Below, in pieces: positions 14,535 to 23,629 of a DNA stretch of 33,632 nucleotides (its first letter is position 1; each line of letters opens with the position of its first letter). This stretch comes from Nocardia otitidiscaviarum NBRC 14405. Lineage in GTDB: Bacteria; Actinomycetota; Actinomycetes; Mycobacteriales; Mycobacteriaceae. The stretch spans positions 1-33,632 of the forward strand of contig NZ_BAGD01000083.1 in NCBI RefSeq assembly GCF_000308635.1, in the 5' to 3' direction. The position numbers and the translations under genes were made by a program. Under the pieces are notes generated by a model. The model was given only the letters and a program-made list of their open reading frames with translations. It made no database searches and was not told the origin of the DNA.

Positions 14535-16493
14535 TCATGCGGCCGGACACAGGCGACGCGCGGTGGTATCGCCCGCGAGCACGGCGTCCACGCACCCGCC
14601 CGGCAGCCCGTCGTGCTCGGCGGTGCCGAAATTGGCCGTGACGGTGAGGGTGCCGTTGCCGAAGACGGTGCGCTGCACCAGGTGGTCGTCGGTGAGCCAG
14701 CGGAAGTCCGTCATGGGGAGGGTGCCCGCGGCCTCGTGCAGGGGCGCGAAGAAGCGTTGCAGGCGGGCGATGTCGGGGCCGCGTTCGGCCAGGGTGTCGC
14801 CGTCGAGCACGAAGTTCAGCGGGGTGTTGTTCAGGATGGCGGTGAGGGCCCGCATCGTCCGCTGTTGCGGCAGTTTGTCGTAGGACAACTCCCAGCGGTC
14901 GGTGTTGACGATCGAATCGTGCAGCACGGTTTCGTACAGGGGCACCCGGTAGGCCGGATCGAACATGGCCCGCGCCAGCTGGTCGGGCAGCACGACCGGC
15001 TGGAAGTAGGTCCGCGGCGCGTTCGCGGGTGCGTAGCCGCCCCAGACCGCGCGATCGCGCTGGAATGCCCACAGCCGGTCCGAGACCGGGGTCTGCGCGC
15101 CATGGTCGAAGTCGAGCACCGGCGCCGCCCACGCACCCGCGGATTCCGAGCCGAGCACCTGGCCGCGGTCCTCGGCGAGCCAGCGCAGGCGGGCGAGCCG
15201 ATTGTCCCGGTCCCGGCGCGCGGTCATCGGGTGATCGACGCTGTGGTCGTCGAAGAATTCTCCGGCCGCGTCCACATCGAGGAAATAGGTGTTCGCGCCA
15301 TTGCCGGTGACCTGCGCGTAGCGGTCCCGGTACAGGTCCGGATCCTGGTGCAACGCTTGGGAACTCAGGTAGCAGCCCCGGCCGCCGAAGCCCGTCTCGG
15401 GGGTGCCGTCGGCCGCGCGGACGCAGCCGTCCGGCCAGGTGGAGCCCGGCCAGCGCGAGCCGGGATTGTCGGCGGTCGCCGGATCCTGCGCATTGGCCCA
15501 CGAATCATAGGGCCCGGCAAGGTATCCGGCGTTCTTCGCGGCCGCGACGGCCGCCGCGCTCATGGGCGAATCATCGGAGTCGTAACCGAGCCACATCCGG
15601 GTGATGCCCAGCTGCCGCATGCGCTCGACGGCCTCGGGCGTGCGCGCCTCACCCCACACGTAGGCGTGGAACGCGCCGAGCAGCCGGGCCACCTCCGGAT
15701 TGCGCGCGATCTTCGCACGCAGCGAGTGGAATTCGCCGTGCCGCAGCAGCCAGTCGCGATAGTCCCGCGCGGCGGCCACGGGGGAATCGTCGGTGAGCGC
15801 GAAGGTGACCGTGTAATCGGCGGTGTCCCCGCGACCGTCGAAATCGTGTGCGGCAGCGGCTGTCAGGCGACCGTCCGCCGACCGCACCGTGAGCGTGCTG
15901 CCGATATCGGTGGGCACCAGGTAGCTGACACCGCGCCCGTCCAGCCGATAACCCCAGAACGGCATGGTGAGGCCGGAGGTGAGCGCGAGCGGACTGTCCA
16001 CCAGCCCCGCGTCCGGCCCGTTCCAGAACGGATCCCGCACCGGCAGCGACAGGCCCTCGCCGCGCGGGATCTGCAGGGAGCGCGCGGCGGGGTCACCGCC
16101 GGTGACCGGCCAGATCAGGCGGCCCGGGCGCGCACTGTGCACGGTGACGCGCAGGCGGCCGTCCTGTCCGCTGGCGGTGACCGTCCAGCCTCGGTCGGGG
16201 TAGGTCCACTGCGCGCTCTCGCCGTCCGTCCGCACAGGACCCACCGTCCCCAGTCCGGCGGCGGGGCCGGACAGCTCCACACGCTGCCCGCCGGTCTCGG
16301 CGCTGACAGCCAGCGAGGCCGTGTCGATCTCGGCCGTTCCACCGTCCACCGTGATAGCCATCCGATTGCCATCTATGCGCGGCGCGTTCGTCTCCGGCGT
16401 GCGCGAGCAGGCCGTAGATCCGGTCACGACCAGTCCGGACAGCATCAGCAGCACCCATATGCGTCGAGGTTTCCGCCATCTCATACCCGCCAC
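14535..16493 (-). CDS. Large lipoprotein, putative glycoside hydrolase
   Basis: A protein of about 652 residues with a hydrophobic signal sequence ending in the lipobox STAC, so it is probably attached to the outer face of the membrane. An N-terminal beta-rich region of about 230 residues is followed by a likely (beta/alpha)8 catalytic domain (RMWLGYDSDD, a YFLDVDAAGE strand with candidate acidic residues, then LGSESAGAW and DFDHG) and a C-terminal beta region. The layout resembles GH101/GH129-like alpha-glycosidases, but the exact family and substrate are uncertain. I chose GTG 16493 because GGAGA lies eight bases upstream; ATG 16484 (MRWRK) is an alternative with no good ribosome-binding site. 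It is divergent from a two-component system that may control it. Confidence 0.7.
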   Translation of the reverse strand: MAGMRWRKPRRIWVLLMLSGLVVTGSTACSRTPETNAPRIDGNRMAITVDGGTAEIDTASLAVSAETGGQRVELSGPAAGLGTVGPVRTDGESAQWTYPDRGWTVTASGQDGRLRVTVHSARPGRLIWPVTGGDPAARSLQIPRGEGLSLPVRDPFWNGPDAGLVDSPLALTSGLTMPFWGYRLDGRGVSYLVPTDIGSTLTVRSADGRLTAAAAHDFDGRGDTADYTVTFALTDDSPVAAARDYRDWLLRHGEFHSLRAKIARNPEVARLLGAFHAYVWGEARTPEAVERMRQLGITRMWLGYDSDDSPMSAAAVAAAKNAGYLAGPYDSWANAQDPATADNPGSRWPGSTWPDGCVRAADGTPETGFGGRGCYLSSQALHQDPDLYRDRYAQVTGNGANTYFLDVDAAGEFFDDHSVDHPMTARRDRDNRLARLRWLAEDRGQVLGSESAGAWAAPVLDFDHGAQTPVSDRLWAFQRDRAVWGGYAPANAPRTYFQPVVLPDQLARAMFDPAYRVPLYETVLHDSIVNTDRWELSYDKLPQQRTMRALTAILNNTPLNFVLDGDTLAERGPDIARLQRFFAPLHEAAGTLPMTDFRWLTDDHLVQRTVFGNGTLTVTANFGTAEHDGLPGGCVDAVLAGDTTARRLCPAA

Positions 16494-16506
16494 GTTCACG
16501 GTCTCC

Positions 16507-16524
16507 GATGAGAGTTGGATGAGA
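16507..16524. promoter_or_regulatory. GATGAGA direct repeat, candidate OmpR-type regulator site
   Basis: GATGAGA at 16507-16513 and 16518-16524, an 11-bp period, in the 67-base spacer between the lipoprotein and the response regulator. OmpR/PhoP-type regulators bind direct repeats of this spacing. The copies sit where the -35 of the regulator promoter should be. Confidence 0.5.
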
Positions 16525-16546
16525 ACGCCCAGTTCGGGGCCGTCCG

Positions 16547-16552
16547 TATGAT
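16547..16552 (+). promoter_or_regulatory. -10 element TATGAT predicting a leaderless mRNA
   Basis: TATGAT ends eight bases before the ATG of the response regulator, so transcription should begin at or within about two bases of the start codon. There is no ribosome-binding site before that ATG, which fits leaderless translation. Confidence 0.55.
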
Positions 16553-16560
16553 GCCGTGGC

Positions 16561-17226
16561 ATGCGGGTGCTGGTGGTGGACGACGAGGCCGCGGTGCGCG
16601 ACGCGCTGGTGCGGGCCCTGGCCGTGGAGGGCTACGACACGCGCGGGGTGGGCGATGGCGCGACCGCTCTCACTGCGATTGCCGACTGGCAGCCGGGAGT
16701 GGTGGTGCTGGATATGATCATGCCGTTCCTGGACGGCCTGACCGCCTGCCGCACGCTGCGGGCGCGCGGCGACCGAACCCCGATCCTCATGCTCACCGCC
16801 CGCGACGCCGTCGCCGACCGCATTGCCGGACTGGATGCCGGTGCCGACGACTACCTGGTCAAACCCTTCGATCTGGATGAGTTGCTGGCACGGGTGCGGG
16901 CGCTGGTGCGGCGCACCCAGCCCGCGGACGGTGCGGTGCTGTGCTGCGCCGATCTGGTCATGGACACCACCGCCCATACGGTGCGCCGCGGCGAACGCGT
17001 CATCGAGCTCAGTCGAACCGAATTCGCGCTGCTGGAGGTCCTGCTGCGCAATGCCGGACAGGCGCTGCCCCGCGAAATGCTGGTCGAACGGGTGTGGGGG
17101 CGGGCGGCCACCTCGAATTCGCTCGAGGTCTACATCCGCTATCTGCGGCGCAAACTCGACATCGACGCGCTGCCGCCGCTCGTGCACACCGTGCGCGGTA
17201 TCGGCTACCGCCTGGGGCGGATGTGA
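16561..17226 (+). CDS. OmpR/PhoB-family response regulator
   Basis: A 221-residue two-domain regulator. The receiver domain (residues 1-115) has the acidic pocket Asp7, Asp8, Glu9, the phospho-acceptor Asp51, Thr79 and Lys101. The C-terminal winged helix (about 125-220) ends with the usual VHTVRGIGYRL. It resembles MprA/PrrA-like regulators of actinobacteria. The histidine kinase starts inside its stop codon (GTGA). Likely targets, by position and the GATGAGA repeat, are its own promoter and the divergent glycosidase lipoprotein; this is inference. Confidence 0.95.
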   Translation: MRVLVVDDEAAVRDALVRALAVEGYDTRGVGDGATALTAIADWQPGVVVLDMIMPFLDGLTACRTLRARGDRTPILMLTARDAVADRIAGLDAGADDYLVKPFDLDELLARVRALVRRTQPADGAVLCCADLVMDTTAHTVRRGERVIELSRTEFALLEVLLRNAGQALPREMLVERVWGRAATSNSLEVYIRYLRRKLDIDALPPLVHTVRGIGYRLGRM

Positions 17227-18599
17227 GGCGGCTCGGGCTGCGCGGCCGGATCGCCGCGTTCTTCGTGCTCGCCATGGCCGCGGCGCTGGCGGGCATGGCG
17301 GCGGCGGCCTATCTGGTGGTGGGCCACCAGTTGCACAGCGCCCTGGACACCGGTCTGCGCCGGGAGGCCACCCGGATCACGCGGCAGTTCGCGACCGAGC
17401 CCGCGGTGGCCGCCCTCTCCGGACCCTGCCGCTACCTCGCCGCCCCGAGTTGTGTCCAGGTGGTGACGGCCGACGGCATCGTCGAATCGGATACCCGACC
17501 CGAGGACACGCTGCCGGTGGACGACCGCACCCGTGCGGTCGCGAACGGTTCCGCGGCGGCGTACTTCAGCGATTTCACGACCGACGGCCTCCCCATGCGC
17601 ATGTACACCGCGCCACTGCGGCCGGGCAGTGCCGTCCAGGTGGCGCAGCGCGCCGATACCGTCTCCACCGGACAGCGCCGGGTCGCTCTCGCCCTGCTCG
17701 CGGCGGCGGGGGTGGGCACCCTGCTGGCCGCCGTCATCGGGACCACGCTGGCGCGCCGCGCGCTCGCCCCCGTGGAAACGCTCACCCGGGCCGTCGAGGA
17801 GGTGGCGCGCACCCGAAACCCGGACCGGCACATCGCGATCACCGGTTCCGATGAACTGGCCCGGTTGGCCGCCAGTGTCAATACCATGCTCGACGAACTC
17901 GACGCGGCCCTCACCGCGGAACGGGATGCCCGTGCGGCACAACGGCGTCTGGTCGCCGACGCCTCCCACGAGCTGCGCACCCCGCTCACCGCCCTGCGCA
18001 CGGATATCGATCTGCTGCGCCGCGCGCGGCGGCTGTCCCCCGAACACCTCGACGAGACGGCGGCCGCGCTGCGCGTGCGGGCGGAGGAACTGTCCGGCCT
18101 GGTCACCGACCTCATCGACCTCGCCCGGGACGACGATCCGACCGCACCCCGGGCCCCGTTCGAGGACCTGCGCGCGGACACGCTGGTGCGGGACTGCCTG
18201 GACCGGGCCCGAAGGCATTGGCCCGCCATCGCTTTCGACACCGAGCTGGAACCGACCACCGTGTACGGCAACCCCGAGCGGCTGACCCGCGCCGTCACCA
18301 ATCTGCTCGACAATGCAGCCAAATTCAGTCCGCCACACGGCACGGTCCGGGTGGAACTGAGCGGCCGGAGCCTGTCGGTGCGCGACAGCGGCCCCGGTAT
18401 CGCAGCACAGGACCTGCCGCATGTCTTCGACCGCTTCTACCGTTCCCCCACCGCCCGCTCGACACCCGGCCACGGTCTCGGACTGGCCATCGTGGCCCAG
18501 GTCGCCGCCGCACACGACGCCCAGCTCACCGTCGCCTCCGAACTCGGCCACGGCGCGGAATTCCGGCTGTCCTTTCCCTCGGCCCGCACCGAGCGCTGA
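17223..18599 (+). CDS. Membrane sensor histidine kinase
   Basis: A 458-residue kinase from GTG 17223, overlapping the regulator stop by four bases. Order: TM1 (about 9-32), an extracytoplasmic sensor domain (33-150) with Cys69 and Cys77 that could form a disulfide, TM2 (152-175), HAMP (176-228), HisKA with phospho-acceptor His249 (ASHELRTPL), and the HATPase domain with the N-box (NLLDNAAK, Asn364), G1 (DSGPGI, 388-393) and G2 (GHGLGLAI, 416-423). All catalytic motifs are intact. It should phosphorylate the regulator encoded just upstream. The signal is unknown. Confidence 0.93.
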   Translation: MRRLGLRGRIAAFFVLAMAAALAGMAAAAYLVVGHQLHSALDTGLRREATRITRQFATEPAVAALSGPCRYLAAPSCVQVVTADGIVESDTRPEDTLPVDDRTRAVANGSAAAYFSDFTTDGLPMRMYTAPLRPGSAVQVAQRADTVSTGQRRVALALLAAAGVGTLLAAVIGTTLARRALAPVETLTRAVEEVARTRNPDRHIAITGSDELARLAASVNTMLDELDAALTAERDARAAQRRLVADASHELRTPLTALRTDIDLLRRARRLSPEHLDETAAALRVRAEELSGLVTDLIDLARDDDPTAPRAPFEDLRADTLVRDCLDRARRHWPAIAFDTELEPTTVYGNPERLTRAVTNLLDNAAKFSPPHGTVRVELSGRSLSVRDSGPGIAAQDLPHVFDRFYRSPTARSTPGHGLGLAIVAQVAAAHDAQLTVASELGHGAEFRLSFPSARTER

Positions 18600-18740
18600 C
18601 CGTCCGCATTATGCTGGGGCGGCGCGAGATTCGGCCAGCCGCCGTGTCGGGCGCACCAGGGATATACCGCGAATTCACTCCGGATGACTTGGATCACTTA
18701 CTCCCCCCGCAGGGGCCGCGGTACCGGACAGGAGTTCGCC

Positions 18741-19160
18741 ATGCTCGCCAGAGTCACGCTGCGCCGCACCGTCATTCCGGATTGGCATGAGCTACTGGCG
18801 GCCTTCTGCGGCCATATCGGTGAGCAGCCCGGTACCCACCCCGTCACCCGCTGCGCCTTCGCGCTGGCGCAGCTGCACCTGGTATCGCAGGGTCATCCCC
18901 AGCACGCCGGTGAGATCGACGGTGTCCGTGCCGAACTCATCGCCGATATCGACGAGTGGGTGCGGCGCAATGTCCCGCGAGCCGCGCAGCGCCGGGGATC
19001 CTTCGGCACCGCCGTCGACCGTATGGCGGCGGCCCAGGTGCACGCCAGTACCGTGCTGCGCACCGCCGCCAGCGCCTCCGACGAACGGGTCCACACCGCG
19101 TGGCATCGCCTGGCGACCCTCGCCGACGCGTGGAACGACCGCATCCACGGCCTCGCCTGA
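18741..19160 (+). CDS. DUF4254-family protein
   Basis: A 139-residue protein with the features of the DUF4254 family of mycobacteria and relatives: IPDWHELLAAF near the N-terminus, a FALAQLH helix, AELIADIDEWV, and a C-terminal helix with DRMAAAQV. ACAGGAG lies seven bases before ATG 18741, so this start is preferred over the in-frame ATG at 18684, which adds 19 residues of low-complexity sequence. It is predicted soluble and helical. Family function is unknown to me. It stands alone between the kinase and the convergent AraC-type gene. Confidence 0.8.
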   Translation: MLARVTLRRTVIPDWHELLAAFCGHIGEQPGTHPVTRCAFALAQLHLVSQGHPQHAGEIDGVRAELIADIDEWVRRNVPRAAQRRGSFGTAVDRMAAAQVHASTVLRTAASASDERVHTAWHRLATLADAWNDRIHGLA

Positions 19161-19165
19161 ACGCG

Positions 19166-20209
19166 CTACACCAGGGCCGGTGTCCGGGCGGCGGCGCGCG
19201 GGCCGCGGGCGCGGTATTCCTGTGGCGGACAGCCCTTCCAGCGCCGGAAGGCACGGATGAACGAGGCGGCCTCGGCGTAACCGAGGCGGGCGGCGACCTG
19301 TTCGGTGGTCATATCGGTGTGGTCGAGCAGTTCCTCCGAGAGCGTCTGGCGGACCTCGTCGAGCAGTGCCCGGAAGGAGGTGCCCTCCTCGTGCAGCCGC
19401 CGCGACAGCGTGCGCTGGCTCATGTACAGCTGGGCGGCCACGGCGGTCTGGTCCGGGATCTCGGCCGGGTCGCGCACCAGCAGATCCCGCACCGCGCCCG
19501 CGACCCCGGTGCGGGCCTGGCGGCGGGACAGCAGTTCGCGACACAGCTGCTCGCAGGTGCTGCGCGCCCATTCGTTGGCCCGCGGCGGAGCGCTGTCCAG
19601 ACACGCGCTGTCGAAGGCGATTTCGTCGGCCGGATGGTCGAAGGTCGGTTCGATGCCCAGGATGTCGCGGTAGCGGGTGGTGTCGGCGGGGCGGCGGTGC
19701 CGGAATCCGATGCGGCGGACGGGAACCCCCGTGGTGAACAGTTCGCGCCCGAGCAGCAGCACACCCGTCATGACCCGCTCGACGAGGAAGGATCGCACAT
19801 CGGCAGGCACCTCGTCACCGTCGAACCGCAGCCGCGCCTCACCCTCGGACTCCTCGAAGGACAGCCCGCCGCCCACGAAGGACAGGTCCACGTAGCGCAG
19901 CGCCACGTCCACCGCATCACGCGGGGAGCGACTGCCGATCAGGCTCAGACCCCACGGGCCGTGCAGGCCGACGTGGTCGAGGGCGCCCGCCGCCACCCCC
20001 AGTCCCGGTTCCCGACCGAAGCGCGCGAGCAGAGCGCGCATGACCGTGAGTTCCTGGCCCGCCGTGATCTCGGCGCCCGGATCGACCAGCGCTGTCGTCG
20101 GCAGCCCGGTGCCCGCCAGGCAGTCCGCCGCGGGCATCCCCCGTTCCTCCGCCAGTCGTGTCAGAACGCGCACCCCGGAGGTATTCCGCAGCAGATCCCA
20201 GTCACACAT
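19166..20209 (-). CDS. AraC-family transcriptional regulator with Arabinose_bd-type N-terminal domain
   Basis: A 347-residue protein. The N-terminal about 220 residues match the ligand-binding domain of the OruR/ArgR-like AraC subfamily. The C-terminal about 100 residues contain two helix-turn-helix motifs (AVAAQLYMSQRTLSRRL, and EQVAARLGYAEAASFIRAFR followed by RWKG and a Pro-containing end) diagnostic of AraC. It is divergent from the short-chain dehydrogenase at 20504, so that gene is the first candidate target. Its 3' end nearly touches the DUF4254 gene (convergent). Confidence 0.9.
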   Translation of the reverse strand: MCDWDLLRNTSGVRVLTRLAEERGMPAADCLAGTGLPTTALVDPGAEITAGQELTVMRALLARFGREPGLGVAAGALDHVGLHGPWGLSLIGSRSPRDAVDVALRYVDLSFVGGGLSFEESEGEARLRFDGDEVPADVRSFLVERVMTGVLLLGRELFTTGVPVRRIGFRHRRPADTTRYRDILGIEPTFDHPADEIAFDSACLDSAPPRANEWARSTCEQLCRELLSRRQARTGVAGAVRDLLVRDPAEIPDQTAVAAQLYMSQRTLSRRLHEEGTSFRALLDEVRQTLSEELLDHTDMTTEQVAARLGYAEAASFIRAFRRWKGCPPQEYRARGPRAAARTPALV

Positions 20210-20298
20210 GTACCCGTACCCTCATCGCCGTCGAACTGTCCCAGCGGGTTGGCGACAGATATCAACACCAACCGTTCCCTGTGACGAAACCTACAAAA

Positions 20299-20314
20299 TG
20301 TACGGTGGTGTACA
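20299..20314. promoter_or_regulatory. TGTAC-N6-GTACA palindrome in the AraC/SDR divergent promoter
   Basis: TGTACGGTGGTGTACA is a 16-bp interrupted palindrome in an AT-richer patch about 90 bases upstream of the AraC-type ATG. Candidate operator for the divergent pair. The rest of 20210-20503 shows no gene. Confidence 0.45.
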
Positions 20315-20503
20315 CAAGACCGCACGCCGACTGACCCAGACCGCTAGACCGCCAGTGATACCGGACAGAACCGGTGAAATCCCCCCGAACAGGGGATATG
20401 GCGCGGCAATCGGGACCTGCTGTCTCAGTCACCTTGTTCCCGGGAGAGCTGCGCCGCCGCGCCCAGTAGGGTGGGGCGCACATCAGAGCACGAGGAGGTC
20501 GCG

Positions 20504-21307
20504 GTGCAGGAAACCGCCGTCGTCACCGGCGCATCGTCCGGAATCGGGAAGGCAACCGCGGCGGCGCTGGCGGCCCGCGGCTACCGGGTGATCGGCACCA
20601 GCCGCAGCCCCGAGGGTATTGCGGACGCCGATCGAGTGCCCGGCGTGGAGTACCGCGCCCTCGACCTCACCGACGACGCGTCCATCGCGGAGTTCGCGCG
20701 CGGACTCGGCCCGGTCGACGTGCTGATCAACAATGCCGGGGAGAGCCAGGCCGGGCCGATGGCCGAACTACCCGGCGACGCGGTGGCGCGGTTGTTCCGG
20801 CTCAATGTGCTCGGACCCGTCGCCCTCACCCAGGCCGTGCTGCCCGGAATGCGCGAGCGACGCCGCGGCCGGGTGATCATGGTCGGCTCCATGCTCGCGA
20901 GTTTCCCGATGCCGTACCGCTCCTCGTACGTGGCGACCAAGGCGGCGCTGCGCGGCTTCGCGACCGCCGCGCGATTCGAGGAGTCACCCTTCGACGTCTG
21001 GATCACCACCGTCGAACCGGGGCAGATCGATACCGGCCTGCGCGAGCGCCGCACCAAATACCTCGACGAAGGTTCCGCGCACACCGCGGATTTCACGCGC
21101 TTCATGACCGCACTGGATCGCAAGCAGTCCGAGGGCATCACGCCCGAGCGGGTCGCGGAGACCATCGTCCGGGCCGTCGCGGCGGACCGCCCGAAACCGC
21201 TGTACGCCGTGGGCAGCAACGCCCCGCTGCTGTTCGCGGTGCGGCGGCTGCTGCCGCGCACGGTCATGGAGAAGGCCATCGCCGCCGCCTACGGCCTGAA
21301 GCGCTGA
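20504..21307 (+). CDS. Short-chain dehydrogenase/reductase, NADP-type
   Basis: A 267-residue classical SDR with TGASSGIG at residues 8-15, NNAG at 76-79 and catalytic Ser129, Tyr142 and Lys146. Arg34 after the second strand (TSRS) suggests NADP(H). A hydrophobic C-terminal segment is consistent with SDRs acting on lipids or ketones; the substrate is unknown. GTG 20504 lies five bases after AGGAGG (20493-20498), which is why I prefer it to the ATG at 20471. Divergent from the AraC-type regulator. Confidence 0.85.
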   Translation: MQETAVVTGASSGIGKATAAALAARGYRVIGTSRSPEGIADADRVPGVEYRALDLTDDASIAEFARGLGPVDVLINNAGESQAGPMAELPGDAVARLFRLNVLGPVALTQAVLPGMRERRRGRVIMVGSMLASFPMPYRSSYVATKAALRGFATAARFEESPFDVWITTVEPGQIDTGLRERRTKYLDEGSAHTADFTRFMTALDRKQSEGITPERVAETIVRAVAADRPKPLYAVGSNAPLLFAVRRLLPRTVMEKAIAAAYGLKR

Positions 21308-21320
21308 CCCGGCCCGGGAC

Positions 21321-22487
21321 TCAAATCGGCCGCATGTGCCGGTCCAGGAACCGGTCGAACGCGTGCCGGGACAGCTGCGTGCCCCAGTCACCCCAGTTGA
21401 TGTCGTAGGCGTGCTCGCCGTACGGAATCGACAGCAGTTCGTGTGCCACACCGGCCGCCGCGAGCAGTCGGGCCAGTTGGACCGACTGGGCGTGCGGCAC
21501 CACGTGATCGCGCGTGCCGTGCATGAGCAGGGTCGGCGGCAGCCCGGGCCGCACATAGCTCACCGGCGCGGCCGCCGCGTAGCGCTCGGGCACCCGCTCC
21601 GGGTTGCCACCGGTGTAGTCGCGCAACAGTTCCCGCGTTCCCGCGACCAGGTCCGGATCGTGCCAGCCCGCCCGCAGGTCGGTGGCCGGGTAGAGGGCGG
21701 CGACCGCCCGTACCTCGGTATCGGTGACCGCGCAGCTGGGCTGGACGCGGTCGTCGGAATACGCCGCCACCAGAGCCAGATTCCCACCCGCCGAAGCGCC
21801 CGCCACCACGACCCGCTCCGGATCGAGACCGTAGCGTTCGGCGTGCTGTTTCACCCAGCCGATCGCGCACTTCACATCGGCGGGCGCCTGATCCCAGCGC
21901 GGCGGCGGACTCAGCCGGTAGTCGATGGCGAAGACGGCGTAGCCGCGCTCGTTGAGCCACTCGTGCCAGCGCGGTGACTGCGCGCGATCACCCTCGGCCC
22001 AGCCGCCGCCGTGCACCCACACCACGGCCGGACGCGGCGAATCCGAGGTTCCCGACGGCAGTTTCACATCGAGCAGCAGCTCCCGGCCGTCGACGACGTT
22101 GTAGCCGACCCCGAAGCGCGGATCCAGCGATCCGGTATTCGATCCCGCCGTGATGTACTCGCCGAACGACAGGCTCGCCCCCTGCCGCTGCGCCTCCCGC
22201 CAGGACGCCACCAGCGGCACGACGGCCGCCGCCGTACCGACCACGCACACCAGCGCGGTGAGCGCACCCAGCCAGCGAACCACGGCGTGCCCGCGCAGCC
22301 GGGCCAGCAGCGCCAGCCCCGCGCCCGCGATGCCGAGCGGAATCAGGAACAGCCCGTAATTGCTGACCACCGCCGACAGCCGTACCAGCGGATCGGGTAT
22401 CGGATAGCGGGCGATGACATAGGTGCTCATTCCCATTACCGCCGCGATCAGTATCGCCACGAAGGCGAATAGCCAGCGAACGATCAT
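21321..22487 (-). CDS. Membrane-anchored alpha/beta hydrolase, HSL-type esterase/lipase
   Basis: A 388-residue protein with three N-terminal transmembrane segments (about 4-26, 43-63, 69-95) and a C-terminal hydrolase domain. The oxyanion motif HGGG is at 159-162, the nucleophile Ser232 in GASAGG, the acid Asp327 in GTRDH and His359 in GEHAYD, so the catalytic set is complete. This matches the hormone-sensitive lipase/carboxylesterase group. ATG 22487 starts directly before the first membrane segment; no good ribosome-binding site precedes it, and a leaderless mRNA is possible. It is divergent from the mce operon, so a role in releasing lipid substrates is plausible but unproven. Confidence 0.85.
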   Translation of the reverse strand: MIVRWLFAFVAILIAAVMGMSTYVIARYPIPDPLVRLSAVVSNYGLFLIPLGIAGAGLALLARLRGHAVVRWLGALTALVCVVGTAAAVVPLVASWREAQRQGASLSFGEYITAGSNTGSLDPRFGVGYNVVDGRELLLDVKLPSGTSDSPRPAVVWVHGGGWAEGDRAQSPRWHEWLNERGYAVFAIDYRLSPPPRWDQAPADVKCAIGWVKQHAERYGLDPERVVVAGASAGGNLALVAAYSDDRVQPSCAVTDTEVRAVAALYPATDLRAGWHDPDLVAGTRELLRDYTGGNPERVPERYAAAAPVSYVRPGLPPTLLMHGTRDHVVPHAQSVQLARLLAAAGVAHELLSIPYGEHAYDINWGDWGTQLSRHAFDRFLDRHMRPI

Positions 22488-22777
22488 GCGCGCTATTAAT
22501 CCATGCCGCGCCGCGCCCGGCGCGACGGCACGCCGACAGAAACCGCCATTCCGGTAACAGTGTCGAATTGCGCCGCGCATTACGGCAATAAGCTCCGAAC
22601 CTCTCCGTTAGCCTCGAAAGCGGATACCCCGCGCGGCCCGCCGGAGCACCGGCGCATGACGGGTCCGCGCCTGCGTCGGCCGTGTCGCCATCCTGCCTCC
22701 TCGCCGACGCCTGCCCAGCGAGCGGGTGTCGAGGGAGTTACACCGCCTCGGCACGGGAACCGAGGGAGGGAGCGGCC
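22488..22777. promoter_or_regulatory. Divergent region upstream of the mce operon
   Basis: About 290 bases with no gene. It should contain the mce operon promoter and that of the esterase. Weak TANNNT words (for example TAGCCT 22609-22614) are present but no convincing -35 partner or long palindrome is seen. Confidence 0.4.
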
Positions 22778-23629
22778 GTGCAGCCCGAGTCCGCATCCCC
22801 GCGCGGCGACACCGCCTCGGCCCTGCGCATCATCCGAAAGAACTTCTCCGCCACCGCGATATCGAGTCTGCGCACCTTCGGTCGCACGGTGGACCTGGCC
22901 GTCGAATCGGTGCGCGGCGCGGTCACCGATATGATGGCGCGCACCTTCCCCTGGCGCGAAATGCTGCACCAGGCTTGGTATCTCATCACCGTCACGGCCC
23001 TGCCCGCCATCCTCATGGCGATTCCCTTCGGCGTGGTGGTCTCGGTACAGGTGGGCAATCTGATCCACCAACTCGGCGCGGATTCACTGCTCGGCGCGGC
23101 GGGCGGCCTGGGTGTCATCCAGCAGGGCGCGCCGATCGCCACCGGACTGCTGCTCGGCGGTGCGGGGGCCTCGGCCATCGCCTCGGATCTGGGGGCGCGC
23201 ACGGTGCGCGAGGAAATCGACGCCCTGCGCGTCATGGGTATCGACCCGGTGCACCGACTCGTCGCACCACGGGTGGCGGCCATGCTTTTCGTGGCACCGC
23301 TGCTCAATATCCTGATCGTATTCGTGGGCATTCTGGCCGGATACGGGGTGGCGATCGGCGCGCAGAATGTGACGCCCGGAAGTTACTGGGCGACATTCGG
23401 CGCGTTCACCGTTCTCGCGGATGTCTGGATTTCCCTCGGCAAGGCAATGCTTTTCGGATTCATAGTGGTGATCGTGGCCTGTCAGCGCGGGCTGGAGGCC
23501 CGGGGTGGGCCGCGCGGCGTCGCCGACGGCGTCAACGCCGCGGTGGTGCTGTCGGTGGCGGCCATCATCGTGGTGAATCTCGCCATCACGCAGGTGGTCA
23601 CCATGTTCCTGCCGATGCGGGTGGCATGA
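22778..23629 (+). CDS. yrbEA: YrbE/MlaE-family permease A of the mce operon
   Basis: A 283-residue polytopic protein of the MlaE/YrbE family, the membrane permease of Mce-type ABC importers. The conserved cytoplasmic segment ARTVREEIDALRVMGIDP carries the EExDAL motif that contacts the ATPase. It begins at GTG 22778 behind GAGGGAGGGAG; a longer in-frame start at 22682 lacks a ribosome-binding site. The stop overlaps the yrbEB start (ATGATG). It pairs with YrbEB as a heterodimer; the ATPase, MceG, is not in this window. Confidence 0.93.
   Translation: MQPESASPRGDTASALRIIRKNFSATAISSLRTFGRTVDLAVESVRGAVTDMMARTFPWREMLHQAWYLITVTALPAILMAIPFGVVVSVQVGNLIHQLGADSLLGAAGGLGVIQQGAPIATGLLLGGAGASAIASDLGARTVREEIDALRVMGIDPVHRLVAPRVAAMLFVAPLLNILIVFVGILAGYGVAIGAQNVTPGSYWATFGAFTVLADVWISLGKAMLFGFIVVIVACQRGLEARGGPRGVADGVNAAVVLSVAAIIVVNLAITQVVTMFLPMRVA

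Noticed and set aside
14379..16511. Plus-strand open frame antisense to the lipoprotein
   Set aside because: The minus strand has a signal peptide, lipobox and folded-domain pattern; the plus strand has none.
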